From NCBI GenBank assembly GCA_934462925.1, contig CAKSIT010000010.1, forward strand, positions 68,494 to 132,493: a stretch of DNA of 64,000 nucleotides. Direction: 5' to 3'. Positions 52,653 through 60,479 of the stretch are shown one piece after another; positions within the stretch are counted from its first letter, which is position 1, and each line of letters begins with the position of its first letter. The translations under genes were made by a program, and so were the position numbers. The DNA is from an uncultured Oscillospiraceae bacterium. GTDB lineage: Bacteria; Bacillota; Clostridia; Oscillospirales; Ruminococcaceae. Below the pieces are notes generated by a model that saw only the letters and a program-made list of their open reading frames with translations, was not told the DNA's origin and searched no databases.

Positions 52653-53927
52653 ATGTTTGTTGACAAGGTGGAAATTTCCATAAAAGCGGGAAACGGCGGC
52701 AACGGCGCGGTTTCGTTCCACAGGGAGAAGTATGTGAACGCGGGCGGACCTGACGGCGGCGACGGCGGCAAGGGTTCGGACATTGTGTTCGTTGCAGACG
52801 ACAACCTATCGACGCTTATCGACTTCCGCTATAAAAAGAAGTACGTAGCGCCCGACGGCGAGCCAGGTGGCGCAAAGCGCTGCTCGGGCAGGTCGATGGA
52901 GGCTACCGTTATCCGCGTGCCGCGCGGCACGATAATCAAGGACGCGCACACAGGGCGCATTATGGCGGATATCTCCGACGACGAGCCTGTTGTTGTGGCG
53001 CACGGCGGCAAGGGCGGCAAGGGCAACGTGCATTTCGCAACGCCCACAAGGCAGATTCCGCGCTTTGCAAAGCCGGGATTCCCGGGGGAGAAGTTCGACG
53101 TGGTGCTGGAGCTTAAGCTGCTTGCGGACGTGGGACTTGTCGGCTTCCCGAACGTCGGTAAATCCACGCTTATAAGCGTGGTGAGCGCCGCGAAGCCGAA
53201 AATCGCGAACTATCACTTCACGACCCTGACGCCCGTTCTGGGCGTTGTAAAGCGCGGGGAGAAGTCGTTCGTAATGGCGGATATCCCCGGGCTTATCGAG
53301 GGCGCGAGCGACGGCGTGGGGCTGGGTCACGAGTTTTTGCGCCATGTTGAGCGGTGCAGGCTTATCGTCCACGTGGTGGACGTGTCGGGAATCGAGGGGC
53401 GCGACCCCAAGGACGATTTCGAGAAGATAAACAAGGAGCTTGCGAATTTCTCAGAGGAGCTTGCGGCAAGCCCGCAGATAGTCGCGGGAAACAAGTGCGA
53501 CATGGCGGACGAAGCGCAGATAGAGGACTTCCGCAGCTATATCGAGAGTAAGGGACTGAGCTTCTTCCCGATTTCCGCGGCGACCACCGCAGGCACGGAC
53601 GCGCTTATGGACTGCGTTGCGGCGGAGCTTGAGAAGCTTCCCCCCGCAAAGCGCTTCGAGGTGCAGCCGCTCACGCTTGAGGAGCTTACCGACATTGAGA
53701 GCAAGAAGCACTCGTTTACCATTGAAAAGGTTGACGGCGTGTACGTGGTGGACGCGGAGTTCTTAGCGCCCATTCTTTCCACGGTGAATATGGAGGACTA
53801 CGAGAGCCTGCAGTACTTCCAGCGCGTACTGAGGTACAGCGGCATTATAGACGAGCTTGAGCGCATGGGCATACAGGAGGACGACCTTGTGTCCATTTAC
53901 GACTTCGAGTTCAACTACGTAAGATAA
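52653..53927 (+). CDS. obgE: GTPase ObgE/CgtA
   Basis: A 424-residue protein. The Gly-rich Obg fold (1-~158) carries GNGGNGAVSFHREK and GGDGGKGSDI. The GTPase domain has G1 GFPNVGKST, G3 DIPGL and G4 NKCD. A C-terminal OCT domain follows ('TIEKVDGVYVVDAEFLAPILSTVNMEDYESLQYFQRVLRYSGIIDELERMGIQEDD'). Obg is an essential 50S-assembly and stress GTPase. The ATG at 52653 begins the conserved FVDKVEI; a GTG three codons earlier is possible. The open frame further upstream runs over the palindrome and is not part of the gene. Confidence 0.96.
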   Translation: MFVDKVEISIKAGNGGNGAVSFHREKYVNAGGPDGGDGGKGSDIVFVADDNLSTLIDFRYKKKYVAPDGEPGGAKRCSGRSMEATVIRVPRGTIIKDAHTGRIMADISDDEPVVVAHGGKGGKGNVHFATPTRQIPRFAKPGFPGEKFDVVLELKLLADVGLVGFPNVGKSTLISVVSAAKPKIANYHFTTLTPVLGVVKRGEKSFVMADIPGLIEGASDGVGLGHEFLRHVERCRLIVHVVDVSGIEGRDPKDDFEKINKELANFSEELAASPQIVAGNKCDMADEAQIEDFRSYIESKGLSFFPISAATTAGTDALMDCVAAELEKLPPAKRFEVQPLTLEELTDIESKKHSFTIEKVDGVYVVDAEFLAPILSTVNMEDYESLQYFQRVLRYSGIIDELERMGIQEDDLVSIYDFEFNYVR

Positions 53928-54002
53928 AGTGAGATAAACAGATACAGACCCGCGTTTGCGGGATAAGGGAGCGCCCGAGCGGGATAATCGGGGGTGAACG
54001 AC

Positions 54003-54704
54003 ATGAGTTTTATCAGCAGGCTTTTAAGCGCGATGGAGCGCTCCTCCGCAGGGAGCGAGGCCACCGCGAAAACGGTTTTTTCGCTTTGCGGAGAGGTTGA
54101 GAGCGACTGCACGGCGCTTTACGTGGGCGACGAATGCGTAACGCCGCGCGTGCTGTCGCAAAGGCTCGAAAAGCTGCGCGTTGGCATTACCGACGAGGCG
54201 CGGCTCGCGCAGGCGCAGCGGGAGTTTCCGCAGGCGGCGCTTGTGCAGCCGTTTGAGCTGCCGCAGACGCAGGGCGGGTACGACTTTGCGTGGTACAGCG
54301 CAAACGTTGAGTTTGAGAGCGCCCGCGCGCGGCTCGCGCAGCTTAAGGGCGGAATGAAAAGCGGCGGCACGGCGGTATTCCGCGCGCTGTGCTGGCTTAT
54401 AGACCCGTCGCCCGACACCGCGGCGTTCTGCGCGCACCGCTTCGGCAAGATGAAGCACCTTGACGAGGTGCTGCTTGAAGCAAAGGAGCAGGGCTTTAAG
54501 GTGAGCGACTTCTACATCGCGCCTAAATCCGACTGGACGCAGGGACTGTACAGACCGCTGCTTGCGCGTGCGCAGGAGTACGAGGTGCAGCGCGAGGACT
54601 ACGCCGAAGTGGACGCGGGACTGCGCGAGATAAAGCGCGAGGCGGATATGTTCGAGCTTCACTGCGAGGAGTACAGCTTCGTTTACTACATAATGAAAGG
54701 TTGA
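54003..54704 (+). CDS. Hypothetical, possibly methyltransferase-like protein
   Basis: A 233-residue cytoplasmic protein without signal or membrane segments that I do not firmly recognise. Segments such as 'CTALYVGDECVTPRVL', 'GYDFAWYSANVEFESARARLAQLKGGMKSGGTAVFRALCWLIDPS' and 'LDEVLLEAKEQGFKVSDFYIAPKSDW' resemble the later strands of a Rossmann-type methyltransferase, but no clear SAM-binding Gly-rich loop is visible. It is 75 bp after obgE and 4 bp before mrnC, so it belongs to that operon. The start at 54003 follows GGGGGTGA. Confidence 0.6.
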   Translation: MSFISRLLSAMERSSAGSEATAKTVFSLCGEVESDCTALYVGDECVTPRVLSQRLEKLRVGITDEARLAQAQREFPQAALVQPFELPQTQGGYDFAWYSANVEFESARARLAQLKGGMKSGGTAVFRALCWLIDPSPDTAAFCAHRFGKMKHLDEVLLEAKEQGFKVSDFYIAPKSDWTQGLYRPLLARAQEYEVQREDYAEVDAGLREIKREADMFELHCEEYSFVYYIMKG

Positions 54705-54708
54705 TTGC

Positions 54709-55113
54709 ATGGCGCTTGACGAAAGGGAAGCCGCCGCGTACAGCCCGAATGTGCTGGCGTTCTACGGAGACTGCGTGTATGAGCTGCTGGTAAGGCAGCG
54801 CGTGGTTCTTCGCGGCAGCACAAGCGCGGGCAGGCTGCACGACATGGCTGTCGAGCAGGTGCGCGCGGGCTATCAGTCCGCTGCGGTGGGCGTTATAGAG
54901 CCGCTGCTTACCGAAAGGGAGGCGGACATTCTGCGCCGCGGCAGGAACGCGGGCGGAATATCCGTGCCGAAAAGCGCAAAGCCCTCGGAGTACCGCAGGG
55001 CGACGGCGCTCGAAACTCTTTTCGGGTATCTCAGCCTTTCGGGTCAGGAGGACAGGCTGCGCGAGCTTTTTTCGGTAATATGCGAGAAGCTGCCGCCGCA
55101 GCATTCCCCCTGA
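54709..55113 (+). CDS. mrnC: Mini-ribonuclease III
   Basis: A 134-residue protein consisting of an RNase III catalytic domain without the dsRNA-binding domain. The active-site Asp21 is in 'AFYGDCVYELLVR' and the conserved Glu in 'ALETLFGYLSL'. Mini-III matures the ends of 23S rRNA in Firmicutes. Confidence 0.92.
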   Translation: MALDEREAAAYSPNVLAFYGDCVYELLVRQRVVLRGSTSAGRLHDMAVEQVRAGYQSAAVGVIEPLLTEREADILRRGRNAGGISVPKSAKPSEYRRATALETLFGYLSLSGQEDRLRELFSVICEKLPPQHSP

Positions 55114-55128
55114 GAAAAGGAGGGTGTG

Positions 55129-56022
55129 ATGAAGGATAAAACGCGAATGAGCGGTGCGGAGCTGCGCCGCGAGGCGCTCAAGTGGGTGGTGGACCTGCTT
55201 CTTATCGTGGCGGGCGCTGCGGTGTATTCCGTTGCGGTAAACGTGTTTACGTCCCCAAACAACATAGCCCCGGGCGGCGTTACGGGTATCTCGATAATCC
55301 TGAGCAGCCTTACAGACGTGCCTGTCGGCAGGCTCATAGCGCTAATCAACGTGCCGCTTTTAATTGCGGGGTTCATCTTCCTCAACAAAAGGACGATGAT
55401 AAAAACGCTCTTTGCGGTCGCGGTGCTGTCGATAATGACGGACACGGTGTTCGCGGATATCGCGCCGTATCTTGCAAAAGAGGGCAGCGGCATTCTCGCG
55501 GCGATATTCGGCGGGCTGCTTATGGGCGTGGGGCAGGGGCTTAACTATATGCGCGAGTCCACAACGGGCGGCACGGATATAGTGATAAAGATAATCCTGC
55601 GCTTCCGCCCGCAGATGAGGCTGGGGCAGCTGTCAATGACAGTAAACGCCTGCGTTGTCGCGGCGGGCTATATCGTGTACAGAGACCTTGACGTTGTAAT
55701 GTACGCGCTCATAGCTATTTTTGTAGAAGCGCGCGTGGTGGATATGCTGGTGTACGGCGGCCACGAGTGCAAGTTCCTTATGATTTTCTCCGACAAGTAC
55801 AGCGAGATAGCCGAGAAGCTGCTTGAGGAGGACATAGGCGTAACGCTTCTCAACGGCGAGGGAGCGTACAGCGGCAGAGAGCGCCGCGTGCTGGCGATAG
55901 CCGTCCGCAAGGGCGATTACGTCAGGGTTCGCCGCACGATAAGAGACACCGACCCTGCGGCTTTCGTTGTTATAACGGGTGCGAGCGAGGTACTCGGCAA
56001 GGGCTTTCAGAAGCTTGAATAA
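55129..56022 (+). CDS. YitT-family membrane protein
   Basis: A 297-residue protein with five or six membrane segments in the first ~200 residues ('NNIAPGGVTGISIIL', 'INVPLLIAGFIFLNKRTMIKTLFAVAVLSIMTD') and a C-terminal DUF2179 domain ('GHECKFLMIFSDKYSEIAEKLLEEDIGVTLLNGEGAYSGRERRVLAIAVRKGDY'). The family is widespread and of unknown function; DUF2179 may bind a small molecule. The ATG at 55129 is 5 nt after AAAGGAGG; the GTG at 55126 is the alternative. Confidence 0.9.
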   Translation: MKDKTRMSGAELRREALKWVVDLLLIVAGAAVYSVAVNVFTSPNNIAPGGVTGISIILSSLTDVPVGRLIALINVPLLIAGFIFLNKRTMIKTLFAVAVLSIMTDTVFADIAPYLAKEGSGILAAIFGGLLMGVGQGLNYMRESTTGGTDIVIKIILRFRPQMRLGQLSMTVNACVVAAGYIVYRDLDVVMYALIAIFVEARVVDMLVYGGHECKFLMIFSDKYSEIAEKLLEEDIGVTLLNGEGAYSGRERRVLAIAVRKGDYVRVRRTIRDTDPAAFVVITGASEVLGKGFQKLE

Positions 56023-56069
56023 GCGCCCTTTTATGGGCAAAACAAATACAGATTAAGGAGAGTAACACA

Positions 56070-56822
56070 ATGTCCGGACATTCAAAATGGAGCACCATTA
56101 AGCGCAAAAAGGGCGAAAAGGACGGCGCTAGGGCAAAGGTATTCACAAAAATAAGCCGCGAGATACTCGTGTGCATAAAGGAGACAGGCTCGGCAGACCC
56201 GTCCAACAACTCGCGCCTTGCAACGCTTGTGCAGAAGGCAAAGAGCAACAATATCCCCAACGACAACATAGACCGCCTGCTAAAAAAGGCTGCGGGCGGC
56301 GCAGAAAAGAACGACTACGAGAACTGCGTATACGAGGGTTACGGCCCTGAGGGCGTGGCTGTAATAGTAGAGTGCCTTACCGACAACAGAAACCGCACCG
56401 CGGGCGAGATTCGCCACTACTTTGACAAGTTTGGCGGAAACATGGGCGCTACGGGCTGCGTAAGCTTCATGTTCACGCTTAAGGGCGTTATAGTGCTTAA
56501 CAACGAGGACGGCGACATCGACGAGGACAAGGCTATGGAAGACATACTCGAAGCGGGCGGCGACGACTTCAGCTTCGAGGACGGCTGCGTAGAGATTTCC
56601 ACCGCGCCCGCCGAGGTAGGCAACGTTGCTGCGGAGCTTACAAAGCGCGGCTACGAGGTGATTTCCGCCGAGGCGGAGCAAGTGCCCTCTACATATACCA
56701 CGCTTACCGACGAGGACCATATAAAGAAGATGGGCCTGCTGCTCGAAGCCCTCGACGACAACGACGACGTTCAGAACGTGTACCATAACTGGGACGCTCC
56801 CGAGGGTGACGACGAGGACTGA
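56070..56822 (+). CDS. yebC: YebC/TACO1-family protein
   Basis: A 250-residue YebC protein: 'MSGHSKWSTIKRKKGEKDGARAKVFTKISREI', 'NIPNDNIDRLLKKAAGG', 'YEGYGPEGVAVIVECLTDNRNRTAGEIRH' and 'GYEVISAEAEQVPSTYTTL' with an acidic tail. Members promote translation through difficult stretches and some act as regulators. TAAGGAGAG precedes the ATG. A strong terminator follows. Confidence 0.96.
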   Translation: MSGHSKWSTIKRKKGEKDGARAKVFTKISREILVCIKETGSADPSNNSRLATLVQKAKSNNIPNDNIDRLLKKAAGGAEKNDYENCVYEGYGPEGVAVIVECLTDNRNRTAGEIRHYFDKFGGNMGATGCVSFMFTLKGVIVLNNEDGDIDEDKAMEDILEAGGDDFSFEDGCVEISTAPAEVGNVAAELTKRGYEVISAEAEQVPSTYTTLTDEDHIKKMGLLLEALDDNDDVQNVYHNWDAPEGDDED

Positions 56823-57678
56823 TAACAGAGCCGTTTGCAGGGCGATATAATCCCGTAGAACCGAATACGAAAGACCTCTTATGCTGCGCAATTGCAGAGC
56901 ATAAGAGGTCTTTTTTTTGTGCATATGTAATAAGCGCATCGTTGCCGTCGCCAAGCGGCGAACCCTCGAAAACGACAGCCCTGTTGATTTCCGGCTCCTT
57001 TACGGGTTTTCTGCCGTTCATGCGGTTTTCGGTGATTTTGCCGTCGCGTATGCGAACGATACGGTCAGCCATCTGCGCTATGCTTTCGTTGTGCGTAATA
57101 AGCAGTATCGTTGTGCGGTACTTTGCGTTTATGTCCTGCAAAAGCTGCAAAACGTCGCGCGAGGACTTGGAATCGAGCGCGCCCGTAGGCTCGTCGCACA
57201 GCAGCACGGCGGGATTCTTTACGATAGCGCGGGCAATGGCGCAGCGCTGCTGCTGTCCGCCGGAAAGCTCCGCGGGGAAGTGAGCGGCGTGCCGTTCAAG
57301 CCCAAGCTCCTTAAGCAGCTCGTCAACGGGCAGGGGCGAGGCTGAAATGTCGCTTACCACCTTTATGTTTTCGCGCACGGTAAGCTCCGCGACAAGGTTG
57401 TAGGTCTGGAAAACAATGCCTACTTTTTTGCGGCGGTATTCCAGAAGCTCCTTTTTGGAAAGCGCGGAAATCGTGCAGCCGTCCACGGTAATGCCGCCTT
57501 CGTCGGCGCTGTCAAGCCCGCCGAGCATATTAAGCAGCGTGCTTTTGCCCGAGCCTGAAGGCCCGAGAATCACGCAAATCCCGCCGCGTTCAAGCTCAAG
57601 CGAGGCGTGGTCAAGCGCGTATAGCGTGTTTTCGCCCGCGCCGTATTTCTTAACAACGTCCTGCATCTGAATGTACAT
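56704..57678 (-). CDS. ABC transporter ATP-binding protein (MacB/LolD type), apparently 3'-truncated and read into foreign sequence
   Basis: The first ~231 residues are a normal FtsX-partner ATPase: Walker A GPSGSGKST, signature LSGGQQQRCAIARA, Walker B VLLCDEPTGALD, switch His in LLITHN. Such proteins normally end just after 'NGRKPVKEPEI', near 56986, and are followed by a permease gene. Here the frame continues for ~94 more residues with no family resemblance, across the yebC terminator and into antisense yebC, ending at 56704. No permease gene is present. The 3' end has probably been lost by deletion. It is 17 bp after the TetR gene and would be co-transcribed with it. Confidence 0.8.
   Translation of the reverse strand: MYIQMQDVVKKYGAGENTLYALDHASLELERGGICVILGPSGSGKSTLLNMLGGLDSADEGGITVDGCTISALSKKELLEYRRKKVGIVFQTYNLVAELTVRENIKVVSDISASPLPVDELLKELGLERHAAHFPAELSGGQQQRCAIARAIVKNPAVLLCDEPTGALDSKSSRDVLQLLQDINAKYRTTILLITHNESIAQMADRIVRIRDGKITENRMNGRKPVKEPEINRAVVFEGSPLGDGNDALITYAQKKDLLCSAIAQHKRSFVFGSTGLYRPANGSVISPRRHPRERPSYGTRSERRRCRRGLRAAGPSSLYGPRR
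56871..56918 (+). terminator. Terminator of the obgE-yebC operon
   Basis: A 16-bp perfect stem AAAGACCTCTTATGCT / AGCATAAGAGGTCTTT (56871-56886 and 56899-56914) followed by T's to 56918. It can also act on minus-strand transcripts reading out of the ABC ATPase gene. Confidence 0.93.
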
Positions 57679-57695
57679 ATTCTGCTGTTCCTTTT

Positions 57696-58304
57696 TTATT
57701 TGCCGCATTTGCCCATATCCGCGCTGCCGTTGAGATAGTGCAGCATAAGGTCGAATATTGCTTTCAGGTTCATATCAAAGGCCTCTTTACAGAACATATT
57801 TCTGTTCTCGATAGCCATATTGACGATTTTTGCAAAGTTTGCGAGGTACGCGCAGTCGGCGTCCCCGCGAACGCCCTCAAGGCAGCTAAGCACCGTCTGC
57901 GTGTCCTTTATCGCGTATTCGGGCGAGAAGAACCGCGCGGTTTCCTCCGTTTCATGCATCCACATAATATCGTCGGGCTTGAAGTGGAACGAAAACGCAG
58001 TGTTCGGGCGGAAAAGCTCGGCGTAGCAGCTCACAAACTCCTTGGGCGGCATTTTCGGGCGGCCCTTGAACCGCTCGCGCAGCTCCCGCTCGGCGGCTGC
58101 GTTGTAGTCGTCCATTATCTCCGCTACAAGCTGCCCCTTTGTGGCGTAAAAATTGTAGAACGTCCCCTTGGCTATGCCAACGCTCGCGGCAAGCTCGGCT
58201 ACGGTGGTCTTTCGTATGCCCTTTTCCTCAAATAGCTTAAGCGCGGCTTCCTTTATCTGTCTGCTTATCTCGGCGCGCTTTTTCTCGCTGAATATTACGG
58301 GCAT
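57696..58304 (-). CDS. TetR-family transcriptional regulator
   Basis: A 202-residue TetR protein: N-terminal HTH 'IKEAALKLFEEKGIRKTTVAELAASVGIAKGTFYNFYATKGQLVAEI', then a helical ligand domain with several Met/Trp/Phe residues. It heads a short operon with the ABC ATPase and probably represses it through the palindrome at 58325-58352. The ligand is unknown but may be the compound that the missing transporter handled. Confidence 0.94.
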   Translation of the reverse strand: MPVIFSEKKRAEISRQIKEAALKLFEEKGIRKTTVAELAASVGIAKGTFYNFYATKGQLVAEIMDDYNAAAERELRERFKGRPKMPPKEFVSCYAELFRPNTAFSFHFKPDDIMWMHETEETARFFSPEYAIKDTQTVLSCLEGVRGDADCAYLANFAKIVNMAIENRNMFCKEAFDMNLKAIFDLMLHYLNGSADMGKCGK

Positions 58305-58324
58305 GACTGCTCCCCCTTTTCACT

Positions 58325-58383
58325 AAATGACTATTTTTAATTTCGGTCATTTGCATTATATCACACTAACTCGGGTTTGTCAA
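58325..58383 (-). promoter_or_regulatory. Consensus promoter and TetR operator
   Basis: Minus strand: TTGACA (58378-58383), 17-bp spacer, TATAAT (58355-58360). Just downstream, AAATGAC (58325-58331) and GTCATTT (58346-58352) form a perfect 7-bp inverted repeat with 14 bp between, covering the expected start of transcription. Confidence 0.8.
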
Positions 58384-58456
58384 GTGCATAACAATAAATC
58401 AAGCGCCGCAAATCCGTCTAAATCCGTGGAAAAGGGCTTTTCGCGGCGTATCGCGC

Positions 58457-58485
58457 TTGAAAAATCCCGCGGGAAGTGGTATCAT
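58457..58485 (+). promoter_or_regulatory. Promoter of the DUF5131 gene
   Basis: TTGAAA (58457-58462), 17-bp spacer, TATCAT (58480-58485). Confidence 0.65.
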
Positions 58486-58527
58486 ATAAAAAAACGCCGC
58501 TTATATACGGCGAAAGGGGGCGGCTTT

Positions 58528-59322
58528 ATGACAAGCGCGAACTGGAATCCGTGGCACGGCTGCACGAAAATAAGCGAGGGGTGCAGGTACTGCTACGTCT
58601 ACAAGCAGGACGAGCTTTACGGCGCGGGGGAGAGCCGCCTGTGCCGCAAAACGGCGGGCTTTGACCTGCCGCTGCGCACAAAACGCGGCGGCGCGTTTGC
58701 CATTCCCGCAGGAAGCCTTGTGTACACCTGCTTCACGTCGGACTTTCTGCTTGCGGACGCGGACGCGTGGCGGCAGGAGTGCTGGCAGATGATGAAGCGC
58801 CGCAGCGACTGCGCGTTCATGTTTTTTACAAAGCGCATAGACAGGCTTGCACAGTGCCTGCCGCCCGACTGGGGCGAGGGGTACGACAACGTTGCCATAG
58901 GCTGCACGGTGGAAAATCAGGACAGGGCGGACTACAGGCTCGGGATATTCCGCGAGCTGCCGATAAAGCACAGGCTCATTATCTGCGCGCCGCTTCTCGG
59001 GCGAATCGACCTTGCGCGCTACCTTGACGGCGGGATAGAAGAAGTGTCCGTCGGGGGAGAATCTGGGCGGGAGGCGCGCCCGTGCGACTTTGACTGGGTG
59101 CTTGACCTGCGCGGGCAGTGCGCGCAAAAGGGCGTGGCGTTCCGCTTCCACCAGACGGGCGCGCACTTTATAAAGGACGGCAGGCGGTACTTTATACCGC
59201 GCCGCGAACAGCACGCGCAGGCGCGCAGGGCGGATATAGACCTTTTCATGGACGGCGTTATTCCGCTTGCGGCGAAGCTGCCGCAAAGCCCCGAGCAGCT
59301 GACGCTTGACAGCCTGCGCTAG
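58528..59322 (+). CDS. DUF5131 (phage Gp37/Gp68-like) radical-SAM-like protein
   Basis: A 264-residue protein. The N-terminus has the cluster-like motif C-x6-C-x2-C in 'WNPWHGCTKISEGCRYCYV', followed by 'VYTCFTSDFLLADADAWR', 'FFTKRIDRL', 'VAIGCTVENQDRADYRL' and 'VSVGGESGREARPCDFDWVLDLRGQC', all DUF5131 hallmarks. The family is related to radical SAM proteins and is common in phages and genomic islands; its reaction is not known to me. The start follows AAAGGGGG. Its end overlaps the converging hydrolase gene by 4 bp. Confidence 0.88.
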   Translation: MTSANWNPWHGCTKISEGCRYCYVYKQDELYGAGESRLCRKTAGFDLPLRTKRGGAFAIPAGSLVYTCFTSDFLLADADAWRQECWQMMKRRSDCAFMFFTKRIDRLAQCLPPDWGEGYDNVAIGCTVENQDRADYRLGIFRELPIKHRLIICAPLLGRIDLARYLDGGIEEVSVGGESGREARPCDFDWVLDLRGQCAQKGVAFRFHQTGAHFIKDGRRYFIPRREQHAQARRADIDLFMDGVIPLAAKLPQSPEQLTLDSLR

Positions 59323-60293
59323 TTCTGCCGCATAATGTCCTCGCCCGTAAGCTGCGGGAAGCACGTCAGCCGCGCCCCGTCAAGGTCGGCGCGGTGCATA
59401 TCGACTGCGGTAATGCGGCGGTTGTTGCAGGTGGTGTAGTAATACACGCCGCTGCGCGCGTTCCAGCAGCAGGCGTACTGCGTTACCTCAAAGGAATCGC
59501 CCACCGCGCACACGCCGCGCGGCTGGCTCACCGCGTCTGTTATGTGGAAGAACTGCCCCACGCTCTCCGCTTCTGAATCCCCCGAAACGGCGTTGCCCCG
59601 CACGAACGCCGCGCGCACGAATCTCGACGCGGACGAGTAGTCCCCCGGAAGCCCCATTGCGCCCATGCCGCGGCTGTAGGGCGTAAGCGAAAGCCCGCGC
59701 GCAAAGGCGCATTCGGGCTGCTGCGGCGAGAGCGCAAGGTAATTTCGCAGCATGAAAAGCTGCACGCCGAACGACGGCTCGTTGGTAAGCACGCCTGCGG
59801 GGTTTTCGTATATGCGCTGTCCGTCCTGCGTGCATTCAAGCACGAGCGCGCCGCTTTTGTCGGCGATAAGCCAGTGCAGCCGCGCCGCGGGCAGCTCTGC
59901 AGAGAAGTTCTCGCCCACGACGGTGAGCGCCGCAAGCTCCCGCCGCGCTTCTGCAAGGCTTGCGCAGCGCCCGAGCAGCCACGGGATAAGCTCAAACTGT
60001 GCGATATTGCGCGCGCCGTTTTGCAATGCGCTATAGCGGCAGCTTTCCACAAAATTGAGTCCCGCCATGCCAAGCCCCTTTTCGTTCACCGCGTCGTAGT
60101 AGAGCGGATACCCCTGCGCAACGTGCGCCGTGCCGATAAGCGCATAGTGGGTCGAAAGGCGCTCCTCGTGCCGAAAATCAAGCGGGAACGCGCGCGGCGT
60201 TACGCACACGCTCTCGCCGAAGACGCGCTCGTAATCGAGCGTTCTGCCCATGTAAAAGTCATTATTTGAATAGTAGGTTACCGCTGTACACAT
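59319..60293 (-). CDS. Choloylglycine hydrolase family enzyme (bile salt hydrolase-like)
   Basis: A 324-residue Ntn-type hydrolase. Met1 is followed directly by Cys2, the nucleophile after Met removal. Arg17 and Asp20 are in 'MGRTLDYE', the conserved Asn is in 'GVLTNEPSFG', and Arg in 'SSASRFVRAAF'. These are the five catalytic residues of bile salt hydrolases and penicillin V acylases. 'GMGAMGLPGDYSSASRF' is typical of gut bile salt hydrolases. It probably cleaves the amide bond of conjugated bile acids in the cytoplasm. Specificity is inferred. AAGGAGA precedes the ATG. Confidence 0.9.
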   Translation of the reverse strand: MCTAVTYYSNNDFYMGRTLDYERVFGESVCVTPRAFPLDFRHEERLSTHYALIGTAHVAQGYPLYYDAVNEKGLGMAGLNFVESCRYSALQNGARNIAQFELIPWLLGRCASLAEARRELAALTVVGENFSAELPAARLHWLIADKSGALVLECTQDGQRIYENPAGVLTNEPSFGVQLFMLRNYLALSPQQPECAFARGLSLTPYSRGMGAMGLPGDYSSASRFVRAAFVRGNAVSGDSEAESVGQFFHITDAVSQPRGVCAVGDSFEVTQYACCWNARSGVYYYTTCNNRRITAVDMHRADLDGARLTCFPQLTGEDIMRQN

Positions 60294-60394
60294 ATTTTTT
60301 CTCCTTGCCAGCCTGATATAGATTTTTTATTGTTATTCTTGCTCGGAAAAATTCCACAAATACAAAAATATTTTGTCAAATCCTCTCAAAACCC

Positions 60395-60423
60395 TTGACA
60401 AATTGTCGAAAATGTTGTATCAT
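60395..60423 (+). promoter_or_regulatory. Promoter of the NhaC-type antiporter gene
   Basis: TTGACA (60395-60400), 17-bp spacer, TATCAT (60418-60423). On the opposite strand the divergent hydrolase gene has only weak candidates in 60294-60395. Confidence 0.75.
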
Positions 60424-60479
60424 AAGAATAATGTTTTGTGCGCATTATCATTCTGTGCGCCAAAAAAGGGAGAGAACTC

